A stretch of 19,592 nucleotides of DNA from the NCBI GenBank assembly GCA_035648415.1, contig DASRLO010000078.1, positions 1-19,592 on the forward strand, written 5' to 3'. Positions 1 to 7,708 of the stretch are shown here, piece by piece. A program made the translations under genes and the position numbers. Below the pieces are notes generated by a model. The model was not told the DNA's origin and searched no databases. It saw only the letters and a program-made list of their open reading frames with translations. The first letter of the stretch is position 1, and each line of letters starts with the position of its first letter. This DNA comes from DATARH01 sp035648415 (lineage in GTDB: Bacteria; Pseudomonadota; Alphaproteobacteria; ATCC43930; CGMCC-115725).

Positions 1-1
1 G

Positions 2-805
2 CTAGCGGTCCCGCCGGGTTTCGTCACCCAGCTCTATGTATCCTCGTCCGCCAATGTCTTCATCCTGATCGCGGCCCTCACCTACTATTCGTTCCGCCTG
101 ACCGAGCGCGCCGAGGCCGCGACCGAGGCGCTGCTCCACAATATCCTGCCGGCGACGATCGTCGCCCGGCTGCGCGAACACCCGGAAGAGCCGATCGCCG
201 AGGCGTTCGACAATGCCTCGATCCTGTTCTCCGACATCCAGAGTTTCATGCCGCTGTCGAAGGAGCTCGGCGCGGCGCGGACGGTGACGATGCTGAACGA
301 GCTGATGCGCCGCTTCGACGCGCTCGCCGGGAAATACCAAGTCGAGAAGATCAAGACGATCGGCGACGCCTACATGGCGGTGTGCGGTGTACCGGAACCG
401 GTCGCCGACCATGCCGATCGGCTGGCCCGGATGGGGCTGGAGATGTTCGAGGCCAAGAACGAGGTCGCCGCCCAGCTCGGAATTTCGATCCGGATGCGGA
501 TCGGCATGGCGTCCGGCCCGGTGATGGCGGGCATCATCGGCAGCCATAAATTTTCCTACGATGTGTGGGGCGACGCGGTGAACCTGGCGGCGCGGTTGGA
601 ATCGAGCGGCGAGGTCGAGCGCATCCAGGTTTCGTCCGACGCGCACGATGCAATGTCGCCGGCTCTGTTCGCATTCGAAAGCCGCGGCAACGTCGAGATC
701 AAGGGGCTTGGGCCGCTGCAGACCTGGTTTCTCGTCCCTCGTTCGAAAGACCTGCCGGCAACTGAGGGTCCGGTCACCGCCAATAATGGCCCTGCCGCCC
801 GATAG
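2..805 (+). CDS. Class III adenylate cyclase, membrane-anchored (5' end outside the window)
   Basis: This is the C-terminal 267 residues of a class III nucleotide cyclase, which makes cAMP from ATP. The frame is open from base 2, so the start lies upstream. The visible part begins with the end of a membrane segment (YVSSSANVFILIAALTYYSF), a short linker helix (ALLHNILPATIVARLRE), then a complete catalytic domain from about base 215. Both metal-binding aspartates are present: Asp in LFSDIQSF (233-235) and Asp in TIGDAYMA (365-367). The adenine-specifying pair is Lys in KIKTIGD (353-355) and Asp in SYDVWGD (560-562), which marks it as an adenylate rather than guanylate cyclase. The transition-state Asn and Arg are present in VNLAARL. 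The domain therefore looks active. What signal the missing N-terminal region senses cannot be seen. Confidence 0.93.
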   Translation, partial: LAVPPGFVTQLYVSSSANVFILIAALTYYSFRLTERAEAATEALLHNILPATIVARLREHPEEPIAEAFDNASILFSDIQSFMPLSKELGAARTVTMLNELMRRFDALAGKYQVEKIKTIGDAYMAVCGVPEPVADHADRLARMGLEMFEAKNEVAAQLGISIRMRIGMASGPVMAGIIGSHKFSYDVWGDAVNLAARLESSGEVERIQVSSDAHDAMSPALFAFESRGNVEIKGLGPLQTWFLVPRSKDLPATEGPVTANNGPAAR

Positions 806-954
806 GGTTTGCGACCGCGGATGCGCGTTCCCCTCCGAAGCCGGCAGCGGCGCCAGACCACGCCGCCCGTTAGAACTTCGGTAACTGTCTCGCTCTATCC
901 TCTGCTGGAGGATTTCTCGAACGGTCGCCATTCAAACCCGACGAGGCCACGCCG

Positions 955-1284
955 ATGAGTGACACATATCAAGATTCGGAACTGCGCGCGCTGCTCAGCC
1001 ACACCGCCTTGTGCTTCGCCTTGGCGTCCGGCCTTGGCTTCATCGGCGGCGGACTCGCGGGGCTCGACATCAAGCCTTTCGTCGCGCTGTCGGCGATCGC
1101 GAATTACGGCATCGCGTTCATCTGCATCGCGCTGTCCTTTGCTATTCTTTGGTGTTCGGCGGAGGGGCCGCCGCGATGGCGGCCGTTCGTCATTTCGCGC
1201 GAGCTTGCCGAGTCGTTATTTGGCGGGGCCGCCAGCTTTATCGTGCTCGGCGGCGTGGTCGCGCTGATCGCCCAGTGGATGTAG
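955..1284 (+). CDS. Small membrane protein of unknown function (109 aa)
   Basis: I do not recognise a family. The protein has a short polar N-terminus (MSDTYQDSELRALLSHTA) and three hydrophobic stretches: roughly residues 17-36, 41-66 and 88-108. It is therefore probably an inner-membrane protein with three transmembrane helices. A modest ribosome site (CGAGG, 942-946) lies 8 bases before the ATG. It follows the adenylate cyclase by 149 bases on the same strand, so it may or may not share its transcript. Codon use is G+C-rich in third positions like its neighbours, which supports real coding. A hairpin follows it at 1303-1329. Confidence 0.7.
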   Translation: MSDTYQDSELRALLSHTALCFALASGLGFIGGGLAGLDIKPFVALSAIANYGIAFICIALSFAILWCSAEGPPRWRPFVISRELAESLFGGAASFIVLGGVVALIAQWM

Positions 1285-1302
1285 CCGGATTGCGTTGACG
1301 GC

Positions 1303-1329
1303 CGAAGGGCACCGCGACAGTGCCCTTCG
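1303..1329 (+). terminator. Possible terminator hairpin after the 109-aa membrane protein
   Basis: A perfect 9-bp stem (CGAAGGGCA, 1303-1311, with TGCCCTTCG, 1321-1329) closes a 9-base loop 18 bases after the stop codon. No run of T follows on either strand, so this could be a factor-dependent terminator or only a transcript-stabilising hairpin. Confidence 0.4.
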
Positions 1330-1387
1330 TCAAGGCCGGGGTCGTCAAGGCGCGCTGGGCAAGTTGCTTTGTCTCGGTGTTCATCAA

Positions 1388-1416
1388 TTGTTTAGAAGCG
1401 GCCTATTTAATAAAAT
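1388..1416 (+). promoter_or_regulatory. Candidate sigma-70-type promoter for the 62-aa membrane protein
   Basis: TTGTTT (1388-1393) and TAAAAT (1411-1416) are separated by exactly 17 bases. TAAAAT matches 5 of 6 bases of the TATAAT consensus; the -35 box matches 3 of 6. The patch is notably A/T-rich for this window. Transcription would begin near 1423, about 26 bases before the ATG at 1449. Confidence 0.45.
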
Positions 1417-1448
1417 CCGATTGGTGGTCGTAGCGTTTCGAGCAAGCG

Positions 1449-1637
1449 ATGTCATACAGCCATAATCAAATCATTGCCTGTGCGGCCATTCTTCTTGCTG
1501 CAACTATCCTGCGCCTGTCGCCGTCTTACCTGCGCAAGGCATTTTTTGTTCTAATGTTTGGAACGGGCCTGCTCGCCGCCGTCGCCAGCATCGCCGACAC
1601 CTTCGCGAACGCGGCGGTGGCCAGCTTGTTTGGATGA
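1449..1637 (+). CDS. Small hydrophobic membrane protein (62 aa)
   Basis: The family is not recognised. The 62 residues hold two likely transmembrane helices, about residues 8-22 (IIACAAILLAATILR) and 31-50 (AFFVLMFGTGLLAAVASIAD), joined by a short basic turn (SPSYLRK). That pattern is typical of small two-helix inner-membrane proteins. Evidence for reality is a plausible promoter at 1388-1416 and an end that fits tightly, 16 bases from the end of the convergent gene at 1654. Evidence against is the lack of a good ribosome site; only GAGCAAG precedes the ATG. Base composition at the 5' end is more A/T-rich than in neighbouring genes. I rate it more likely real than not. Confidence 0.5.
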   Translation: MSYSHNQIIACAAILLAATILRLSPSYLRKAFFVLMFGTGLLAAVASIADTFANAAVASLFG

Positions 1638-1653
1638 CGCGGCGCGCCGCGCG

Positions 1654-1920
1654 CTACCGGCCGCGAGCGCGGCCCGGCAGGCGCGGCGGGGCTTGGAGAA
1701 ACGCCGGCGGATCTCGCCAAAAATTCGGCAAGCCGCCTTTCTCGGGACCCCATTTCTTGCGGATTTGATCCTCAACGGAGAGCCCGGTCGTCGTCGTCGG
1801 GCTTTCCTTGGCTTCGCCGCCGGCAGGGACGGCAGGCCCGCGCATGCTCTTGACGAGGCGGTCGATCGTGGTCTTCTCGCGCACGTGTCGCCGCGCCGCG
1901 CGATCTGCTGCCTTGGACAT
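1654..1920 (-). CDS. Small basic hypothetical protein (88 aa)
   Basis: I do not recognise the family. The start at 1920 is chosen over an upstream in-frame ATG at 1977 because a strong ribosome site (GGGAGAAGG, + strand 1925-1933) sits directly before it. The protein begins MSKAADRAARRHVREKTTID and is rich in Arg and Lys at both ends. It has a Thr-rich centre (about residues 40-46) and a Pro/Arg tail. There is no signal peptide and no membrane segment, so it is probably cytoplasmic; charge alone would allow nucleic-acid binding, but no known motif is visible. It is convergent with the 62-aa gene. The 194 bases between it and the next minus-strand gene (1921-2114) hold no recognisable feature beyond a 6-bp hairpin at 1948-1968. 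Confidence 0.65.
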   Translation of the reverse strand: MSKAADRAARRHVREKTTIDRLVKSMRGPAVPAGGEAKESPTTTTGLSVEDQIRKKWGPEKGGLPNFWRDPPAFLQAPPRLPGRARGR

Positions 1921-2114
1921 GGGGCCTTCTCCCGGTACCGTACTTTTAAGCCGCCTGCAGAACGGCTTTCTAACCAAGGTAAACTCGCGGGCGCGGCCGA
2001 AGGTCCCAGGCTCGCGAGCGATGCCGCGGGAAGGGCCTTGGACAGCGGGACGACCGGCACGGTGCTAACGCGGCGATCGGCGAATTCGCGGCCGGCGCCG
2101 CGGACGTGGAGAAA

Positions 2115-2534
2115 TCAGCGCGCAGGCGCGTCGACCGGCACGGTGCCGAGTTCGCCCGGGGTCGAGACTTCGAGGATTTCGACATCGTCCGAGGTGCGCA
2201 ATTCGTTATGGACGCAGCCGCCGGGGATGAACATCGAGTCGCCGGCCTCCAGGCGCGCGGTCGGCGAACCCTCGAACTCGAGATCGACCCAGCCCTTGAG
2301 GCAATAGACGAACTGGCTCTCGCAGGTGTGGTAGTGCCAGCCGGTCGGCTCGGTCATTCCGGTTCTTGCCTTCATCAACTGGGCGCGCATCTTGCCGGCG
2401 CTGCCGTCCTTGACGCCGAGGTCGCGATAGCTAAAGAAATCGCGCCGGCCCGGGGTCATCACCGGCGCCTTGGCGCTCGAATGGACCGGCTTCATCCGGG
2501 TCTGAGTGCCGATGGGCGATACGTCGTTGGCCAT
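2115..2534 (-). CDS. Single-domain cupin protein
   Basis: This is a 139-residue protein with one cupin barrel. Cupin motif 1 is GWHYHTCESQFVYCLKG, with likely metal ligands His67, His69 and Glu72. Motif 2 is GDSMFIPGGCVHNEL, giving His109. A divalent metal is therefore probably bound, but cupins of this size include sensors, isomerases and dioxygenases, and the substrate cannot be read from sequence. The ribosome site AAGGGAGG (+ strand 2540-2548) precedes two ATGs; the second, at 2534, opens this frame with 6-base spacing, while the first, at 2539, is in another frame. It lies 139 bases downstream of the amidase gene on the same strand and could be co-transcribed with it. Confidence 0.85.
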   Translation of the reverse strand: MANDVSPIGTQTRMKPVHSSAKAPVMTPGRRDFFSYRDLGVKDGSAGKMRAQLMKARTGMTEPTGWHYHTCESQFVYCLKGWVDLEFEGSPTARLEAGDSMFIPGGCVHNELRTSDDVEILEVSTPGELGTVPVDAPAR

Positions 2535-2673
2535 GTCATGCCTCCCTTAAAGGACGGTTGTGAAGCATAGGACCGTTCCCCTGCTTTTGGAATCGCGCAA
2601 TCGCCGGCGTCGAGACCGGCTTCGCGCCCGCGAATGATCTCAAGGAGATGCGGGGCTCCGGATGAGAGGAACT

Positions 2674-4104
2674 TTAAGCCAAGCCCGTCTCCGGCCGCTT
2701 GTCGCGCCAGGGCCGCGCGGCTTCGAAAAGCGCCGCCGCGCGCAGAAGCCGCGCATCGCCGAGATGCGGGCCGATGAGTTGCAAGCCGATCGGCAGCCCG
2801 TCGGCGGCAAACCCGCAGGGCAGCGTCACCGCCGGATTGCCCGACAGGTTGAACGGCAGCGTGTAAGGATACCAGGACTGCCGCACGGTGCCGCTGAGCG
2901 CGCCGTCGATCTCGATCGGCGCGAAGAAATCGTGGTCGATCGCCAGCGCGGTGCGCGACAGGGTCGGCGTCGCCACCAGATCGTGGGTGGCGAACCACCC
3001 TTCGATCTCGCGAAACACCCGCGTGCGCTCGAACATCGCGTCCTGCAGCGCGACGGCGCTGTGCGCGGCGCCGGTGTCCATCTGGCGGATCAGCGTCTCG
3101 CTCATCCGGTTGCCGTATTGTCCGACATAGCGGCGAAAACGCGCGTTCCAGAACGATTGCGTCAGCACCAGCCAGATCGGCTCGGTCGTGCGGAAATCGT
3201 CCTCGAGCGGTTCGACGATGGCGCCGAGCTCTTCGAAGGCCTTGAGCGCCGCCTCGCAGGCCGCGCGCACCTCGGCCGACAGCTTGTCGTTGCCGAGATA
3301 GGGGCGCCAGGCGATGCGCACGCCGGCAAGGCCGCCCTCCGGCCGCGCCGCGGCGGCAAAATCCGGGGTCGCAAGGCCGAGCGAATGGGGGTCGCAAGGG
3401 TCGGGGCCGGCCATCGCCGCCAGCATCAAGGCGGCGTCCATCACGGTGCGGGTCATCGGCGTGATGTGCGACTGGTTGCCGAACCCGTCCGGCGTCGAAT
3501 CGTGCGGCACCAGGCCCAGCGTCTGCTTGAAGCCGACGACGCCGCAGCACGCCGCCGGAATGCGGCTCGACCCGCCGCCGTCGGTGCCGATGCCGATCGG
3601 CACGAGACCCGCGGCCACCGCCGCGGCCGCGCCGCCGCTCGACCCGCCGCTGGTGCGGGTCAGGTCCCAGGGATTGGCGGTGCGCCCGAAGAGCGGCGCC
3701 TCGGTAAAGCATTTGTGGCCGAATTCCGGGGTCGTGGTCTTGCCGACGAGGATCGCCCCGGCTGCCTTCAGTCGCGCAACCGACGGCGAATCCGCCGCCG
3801 GCACATTGTCGGCGAGGGCGACCGAGCCGAACGTGGTGCGCACCCCGGCGGTATTGACCAAATCCTTGACCGCGAAGGGCACGCCATGCAGCGGCGGCAG
3901 TTTGTCGCCGAGCATGACCGCCGCCTCGGCCTCCCAGGCGGCGGCGCGCGCCTCTTCGGCGCAGACCGTGATGAAGGCGTTGATCGTCGGCTGCGAGCGC
4001 TCGATGCGGGCGAGCGCATCCTCAACCAGCTCGACTGGCGAAATCCCCTTGTCGGCGACGAGGACGGCAAGCTCGGCGGCTGAGGCAAAGGCGAGATCGG
4101 CCAT
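2674..4104 (-). CDS. Amidase, amidase-signature (AS) family
   Basis: This is a full-length 476-residue cytoplasmic AS-family hydrolase. The family cleaves C-N amide bonds using a Ser-cisSer-Lys triad, all visible here: Lys80 in GVPFAVKDLV, cis-Ser155 in SGGSSGG, and nucleophile Ser179 in GTDGGGSSRIP. The 24-residue distance between the two serines equals that in mammalian FAAH. The start at 4104 (MADLAFAS) is preferred over the ATG at 4188 because AGAAGGA lies 6 bases before it and homology-like sequence begins there. No signal peptide is visible. AS enzymes range from GatA to indoleacetamide and aryl amidases; nothing nearby suggests the GatCAB complex, so the substrate is undetermined. It is divergent from sppA, sharing a 150-bp intergenic region. 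Confidence 0.93.
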   Translation of the reverse strand: MADLAFASAAELAVLVADKGISPVELVEDALARIERSQPTINAFITVCAEEARAAAWEAEAAVMLGDKLPPLHGVPFAVKDLVNTAGVRTTFGSVALADNVPAADSPSVARLKAAGAILVGKTTTPEFGHKCFTEAPLFGRTANPWDLTRTSGGSSGGAAAAVAAGLVPIGIGTDGGGSSRIPAACCGVVGFKQTLGLVPHDSTPDGFGNQSHITPMTRTVMDAALMLAAMAGPDPCDPHSLGLATPDFAAAARPEGGLAGVRIAWRPYLGNDKLSAEVRAACEAALKAFEELGAIVEPLEDDFRTTEPIWLVLTQSFWNARFRRYVGQYGNRMSETLIRQMDTGAAHSAVALQDAMFERTRVFREIEGWFATHDLVATPTLSRTALAIDHDFFAPIEIDGALSGTVRQSWYPYTLPFNLSGNPAVTLPCGFAADGLPIGLQLIGPHLGDARLLRAAALFEAARPWRDKRPETGLA

Positions 4105-4254
4105 GGCGATTCCTTCTCGCGGTGCGGCCTGATCATGCGGCGGCATGGCGCATGGCCGCAAGCATCGGTTGCCACAGCCGCCGGGCACGGCGCCGCTGTC
4201 GCGCTGCGCGGATTGCGGTAAAAGGCGCTAACCGCACCGCAGATCGGAATACAG

Positions 4255-6024
4255 ATGCGCCGCTTTTTTATCGGGCTCTTCGTCGTGATCGGCGTCGTCG
4301 CCATAGTCGGGTTACTCGCGATCGTCGGGGTCGCGGTGGTGGCGGTGCGCTACGCCGAGAAGGCGAAGCACCTGCCCGATGCCATCGTGCTGACCGCCGA
4401 TTTGACCGGCGGCCTCGCCGACGGCCCCGATTCCGAGCCGTTGTCGCGCCTCTTGTTCAATGAAAAAACGACGCTGCGCGATTTTGTCGATGCGCTCGAC
4501 CGCGCGGGCGGGGATTCGCGGGTCGAGAGCCTCTACATCGAGCTCGGCGACGATTCGATGGGGCTCGCCAAGACCCAGCAGGTGCGCGACGCGATCGCCG
4601 CGTTCCGCGCCAAGGGCAAATTCGCGGTCGCCTACGCCGATACTTTCGGCGAGGGCGGCCCCGGCACGCGGCCCTATTACCTCGCCACCGCCTGCGAGGA
4701 AATCTGGCTGCAGCCTTTGGGCGAGGTCGGCCTCACCGGCTTGCGCAGCGAGACGCCGTTCCTGCGCGGCGCGCTCGACAAGCTCGGGATACTGCCCGAT
4801 TTCGAGCACCGCGAGGAATTCAAGACCGCGACCAACAGCCTTACCGAAACCCAGATGACCGCGCCGCAGCGCGAGGAAATGGAGGGCATTCTCTCCTCGG
4901 TGTCGGATCAGGTCGACCGGGGCATCGCCGCAGCGCGCCGCCTGACCCCCGAAAAGGTCGCGGCGCTGGTCGACCGCGGCCCGCTGATGCAGGACGAGGC
5001 GCGCGACGCCGGGCTCATCGACCAGATGGGCTACCGCGACCAGGCGATGCGCCGGGCGCAGGCCAAGGCCGGGGGCGGCGCCAAGTTCGTGTCGCTGTCG
5101 CGCTACCTCAAGGCTGCCGGCCGGCCGCATGCGAGCGGCAGCGAGATCGCGCTGGTTTACGGCACCGGGCTCATCACCCGCGGCGGCGCCGGCGGGCTGT
5201 CGTCCGCCACCGACTTCACCGCCCGCGCCATGGCCAAGGCGCTCGACGCCGCGGCGCGCGACAAGAACGTACGCGCGATCCTTTTGCGCATCGACAGCCC
5301 GGGCGGCTCGGCGACCGCCTCCGAGACGATCTGGCGCGAGGTCCAGCGGGCGCGCGAGCGCGGCAAGCCGGTCATCGTGTCGATGGGCGACGTCGCCGCG
5401 TCGGGCGGCTACTACATCGCCGCGGCCGCCGACAAGATCGTCGCCGAACCCGCGACCTTGACCGGCTCGATCGGGGTGCTCGCCGGCAAGCTCGTCGTCG
5501 CCGACCTGATGAAGAAGATCGGCGTCACCGTCGATTCGGCGCAACGCGGCGCCAATGCCGGCATGTTCGGCGCGACCGAGGATTTTTCGCCACAGGCGCG
5601 CGAGCGGCTCAACGCGTCGCTCGACCAGATCTACGCCGGGTTCAAGGCGCATGTCGCGGCCGGCCGGCACCTCGATCCCGGCGCGGTCGAGGCGGCGGCC
5701 AAGGGCCGCGTCTGGACCGGCGCGGAAGCCAAGGACAAGGGTCTCGTCGATGCGCTCGGCGGGTATGAGGTCGCGCTGCGCCTGGCGCGCGAGGCCGCGC
5801 ATCTGGCCGCCGACGCGCCCGTTGACCTCGTCGTCTTCCCGAAGGAGCGCGGCCTCGTCGCAACCCTGCTGGGCCGCCTGCTGGGGCGCGACGAGGATGA
5901 CGACCGCTATTCCACTGGCCTCGAACGCGGTCTCGGCGCGGTGCGGACGCTGGCCGGCGCGGCGCAGGCGGTGTTGGACGATTCCGGCGTCTTGCGCATG
6001 CCGCCGATCGGCGAGATACGCTGA
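4255..6024 (+). CDS. sppA: Signal peptide peptidase SppA, long (67K) type
   Basis: This is a 589-residue S49-family serine protease, close in length to E. coli SppA (618). It degrades signal peptides left in the inner membrane after export. One N-terminal anchor is visible (about residues 4-33). Two tandem S49 halves follow. The N-terminal half carries the general-base Lys190 in HREEFKTATN. The C-terminal half carries the nucleophile Ser383 in GDVAASGGYY, preceded by the conserved RIDSPGGSA segment at about residues 345-353. Both catalytic residues are thus intact. The ribosome site is weak (GATCGGA before ATG). The last 40 residues after the protease fold are variable. It is divergent from the amidase and followed after 95 bases by a small lipoprotein gene on the same strand. 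Confidence 0.95.
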   Translation: MRRFFIGLFVVIGVVAIVGLLAIVGVAVVAVRYAEKAKHLPDAIVLTADLTGGLADGPDSEPLSRLLFNEKTTLRDFVDALDRAGGDSRVESLYIELGDDSMGLAKTQQVRDAIAAFRAKGKFAVAYADTFGEGGPGTRPYYLATACEEIWLQPLGEVGLTGLRSETPFLRGALDKLGILPDFEHREEFKTATNSLTETQMTAPQREEMEGILSSVSDQVDRGIAAARRLTPEKVAALVDRGPLMQDEARDAGLIDQMGYRDQAMRRAQAKAGGGAKFVSLSRYLKAAGRPHASGSEIALVYGTGLITRGGAGGLSSATDFTARAMAKALDAAARDKNVRAILLRIDSPGGSATASETIWREVQRARERGKPVIVSMGDVAASGGYYIAAAADKIVAEPATLTGSIGVLAGKLVVADLMKKIGVTVDSAQRGANAGMFGATEDFSPQARERLNASLDQIYAGFKAHVAAGRHLDPGAVEAAAKGRVWTGAEAKDKGLVDALGGYEVALRLAREAAHLAADAPVDLVVFPKERGLVATLLGRLLGRDEDDDRYSTGLERGLGAVRTLAGAAQAVLDDSGVLRMPPIGEIR

Positions 6025-6119
6025 ACGCACGCGCGACGGTTGTCCGACATATTTTTGCCGTGAAGCGCGCCCATAGCCGGAGAGCAAGCTATCGCCGGCG
6101 GGAATTTGGGGAGGGCCAG

Positions 6120-6332
6120 GTGAGGCGGATATTTCTTACTGTTGCGGTGACGCTGCCGCTGGCCGGCTGCGGCTGGTTCGGCGGCCATAAGGCTGACGAA
6201 CAGGCGGCGGCATCCGCCGGTCCGACCCCGTCCTCCGACGCGGTCCTCAAGAAGGATTGCGCGGACGAGCAGTGGAAGCAGCAGAATCTCGGGCTGTGGT
6301 ACTCAGTCTGCCGCCAGCCGATGAAGTGGTGA
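6120..6332 (+). CDS. Small lipoprotein (70 aa), GTG start
   Basis: The 70-residue product starts MRRIFLTVAVTLPLAGCGWF, a classic lipoprotein signal with lipobox LAGC and acylated Cys17. The +2 residue is Gly, so outer-membrane sorting is expected. The mature part is a short Ala/Ser/Pro linker followed by a conserved-looking tail with Cys47 and Cys64 that could form a disulfide (KDCADEQWK ... WYSVCRQP). The GTG at 6120 is chosen because GGGGAGGG lies about 5 bases upstream; an in-frame ATG at 6060 would bury the signal behind a long basic leader. I do not recognise the family. Its position after sppA may be incidental. Confidence 0.75.
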   Translation: MRRIFLTVAVTLPLAGCGWFGGHKADEQAAASAGPTPSSDAVLKKDCADEQWKQQNLGLWYSVCRQPMKW

Positions 6333-6385
6333 TACGCCGTTAGAGCAAAGTCGGTTCGGGCAGAATCGCTTCTCTTATCGCCCTT

Positions 6386-6472
6386 GGCCGGACTCGATCC
6401 GGCCATCCATGTCTTCTGCTTTGTTGATTGCCGACAAAGGCGTGGACCCTCGGGTCAAGCCCGGGGAGGCGA
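6386..6472. repeat. Intergenic repeat element with two hairpins
   Basis: Between the convergent lipoprotein and gspF genes lie two short palindromes. The first is GGCCGGACTCGATCCGGCC (6386-6404; 7-bp stem, 5-base loop). The second is centred on CGGGTCAAGCCCG (6451-6463). They are separated by ATCCATGTCTTC...GGCGTGGACCC. I recognise the general form (hairpin, 'catccatgtctt', 'cgggtcaagcccg') as a dispersed intergenic repeat seen in many alphaproteobacterial genomes. It probably also acts as a bidirectional transcription barrier. Copy number cannot be judged from one window. Confidence 0.55.
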
Positions 6473-6495
6473 ATTTTTCGTGGGCGCGCCTGGCT

Positions 6496-7707
6496 TCACG
6501 TCGCGAAATCATAGACTTCCATCACCGTGCCGAGCAGCGCGTAGGCGATGCCGCCGATCAACAGGCCGAGCAGCACGATGCTGACCGGGGTCACCAGGCC
6601 GATGAGTTCGGTCGTCGTCGCCTCGATGTCGCGCCGCATGATGTCCCCGGCCTTGAGCAGCATCGTCGCGAGGTCGCCGGTCTCTTCGCCGACCCGCACC
6701 AGCTCCAGCGCCAGCTCGGGTAAGAGGCCGCCGGCGGCGAGCGCCGCGCTGAGGCGGTCGCCGCGCTCGATCGCGCGCTGCGCCGCGGCGAGCCCGCTGC
6801 GATAGGCGGCGTTGGTCATCGCCGCGCCGGTCGCCGCGGCGGCCTCGGGCACCGGCACTCCGGCGGCGACCAAATTGCCGAGCAGGAACGAGAGTCGCTC
6901 GGCCTCGCTTTTGGCGAGCATCCGGCCGAGACCCGGCAGCCGCAACAGCCGCCGGTCGAAGGCGGCGCGGAATTCGGCGTCGCGCCGCCGGTAGACGACA
7001 TAGAGGGCCAGAACCAGCGCAGCCAGCGCCAGGGGCAGCGCGCCGTGCTGAAACAGGCCGGATAGCGCGAGCAGAAATTGCATCGTCGCCGGCGGCTCGC
7101 GGCGGAAACTTTCGAGCAGGGTCGCGAATTGCGGAACGACAAAAGCCAGCAGGAACGACACCGACAGGCAGGCGACGACCAGTACGCTTGCCGGGTAGAT
7201 CAGCGCGCCGAGCAGGGCGCGGTTGGTCTCGCGGCCGCGTTCGAGCACGTCGGCGAGGCGCGCGAGACCGCCGGCGATGTCGCCTTTCGCCTCGCCGGCG
7301 GCGATCAGCATCCCGTAATGCGGCGGCAGCGAGGGATGCGCGCGGCAGGCGGCGGAGAGGCTCTCGCCGCGATTGATCGCCGCCAGCAGCTCGGCGGCGA
7401 GGCGCGCGCGGTGCTTAGCGCCCGGCGCGGCGGCGATCAGCGCCAGCCCGCGGTCGAGCGAGACCCCGGCGGCAAGCAGGGTCGCGAGCTGCCGGGTGAA
7501 GAGAATGCGGTCGCGCGCCGAGACCGCGCCGCGGCTCAACGTAAAGCGCCGCGCGAGGCTCGCCCCGGCCTGCGGCAGCGTGATCTCGATCGGGAAGTTG
7601 CCGATCGCCTGCAGCCGCTGCGCCGCGTCGCGCTCATTGTCGGCGGTCAGCTCGCCGGCGATCTCGCCGCCGCTCGGGCGCAGCGCGCGGTAGCGGAATT
7701 GCGGCAT
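6496..7707 (-). CDS. gspF: Type II secretion inner-membrane platform protein GspF
   Basis: This is a 403-residue polytopic protein of the GspF/PilC family, the usual family length. It anchors the T2SS assembly ATPase to the inner membrane and drives pseudopilus assembly. The N-terminal segment MPQFRYRALRPSGGEIAGEL is typical. Two GspF domains follow, about residues 65-190 and 268-392. Membrane helices are at about 166-195, 222-240 and 366-396. The domain repeat signatures LLAAGVSLDRGL and LVAAGVPVPEA are recognisable. The start codon lies one base after the gspE stop (TGA-G-ATG), so translation is probably coupled. The gene ends before the repeat at 6386-6472. Assignment to T2SS rather than type IV pili rests on the neighbouring gspG and gspD. 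Confidence 0.95.
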   Translation of the reverse strand: MPQFRYRALRPSGGEIAGELTADNERDAAQRLQAIGNFPIEITLPQAGASLARRFTLSRGAVSARDRILFTRQLATLLAAGVSLDRGLALIAAAPGAKHRARLAAELLAAINRGESLSAACRAHPSLPPHYGMLIAAGEAKGDIAGGLARLADVLERGRETNRALLGALIYPASVLVVACLSVSFLLAFVVPQFATLLESFRREPPATMQFLLALSGLFQHGALPLALAALVLALYVVYRRRDAEFRAAFDRRLLRLPGLGRMLAKSEAERLSFLLGNLVAAGVPVPEAAAATGAAMTNAAYRSGLAAAQRAIERGDRLSAALAAGGLLPELALELVRVGEETGDLATMLLKAGDIMRRDIEATTTELIGLVTPVSIVLLGLLIGGIAYALLGTVMEVYDFAT

Positions 7708-7708
7708 C

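Noticed and set aside
2..931. Minus-strand frame of 309 codons opposite the adenylate cyclase
   Set aside because: Shadow composition; the plus strand encodes a complete cyclase catalytic domain.
1558..2307. Plus-strand frame of 249 codons spanning three other genes
   Set aside because: Covers the antisense of the 88-aa and cupin genes; Ser/Arg/Pro-rich with no start signal.
2492..3712. Minus-strand frame of 406 codons overlapping the amidase
   Set aside because: Out-of-frame reading of the amidase gene, Arg-rich with no recognisable domain.
4312..6087. Minus-strand open frame of 591 codons opposite sppA
   Set aside because: Antisense shadow; SppA catalytic residues are intact on the plus strand.
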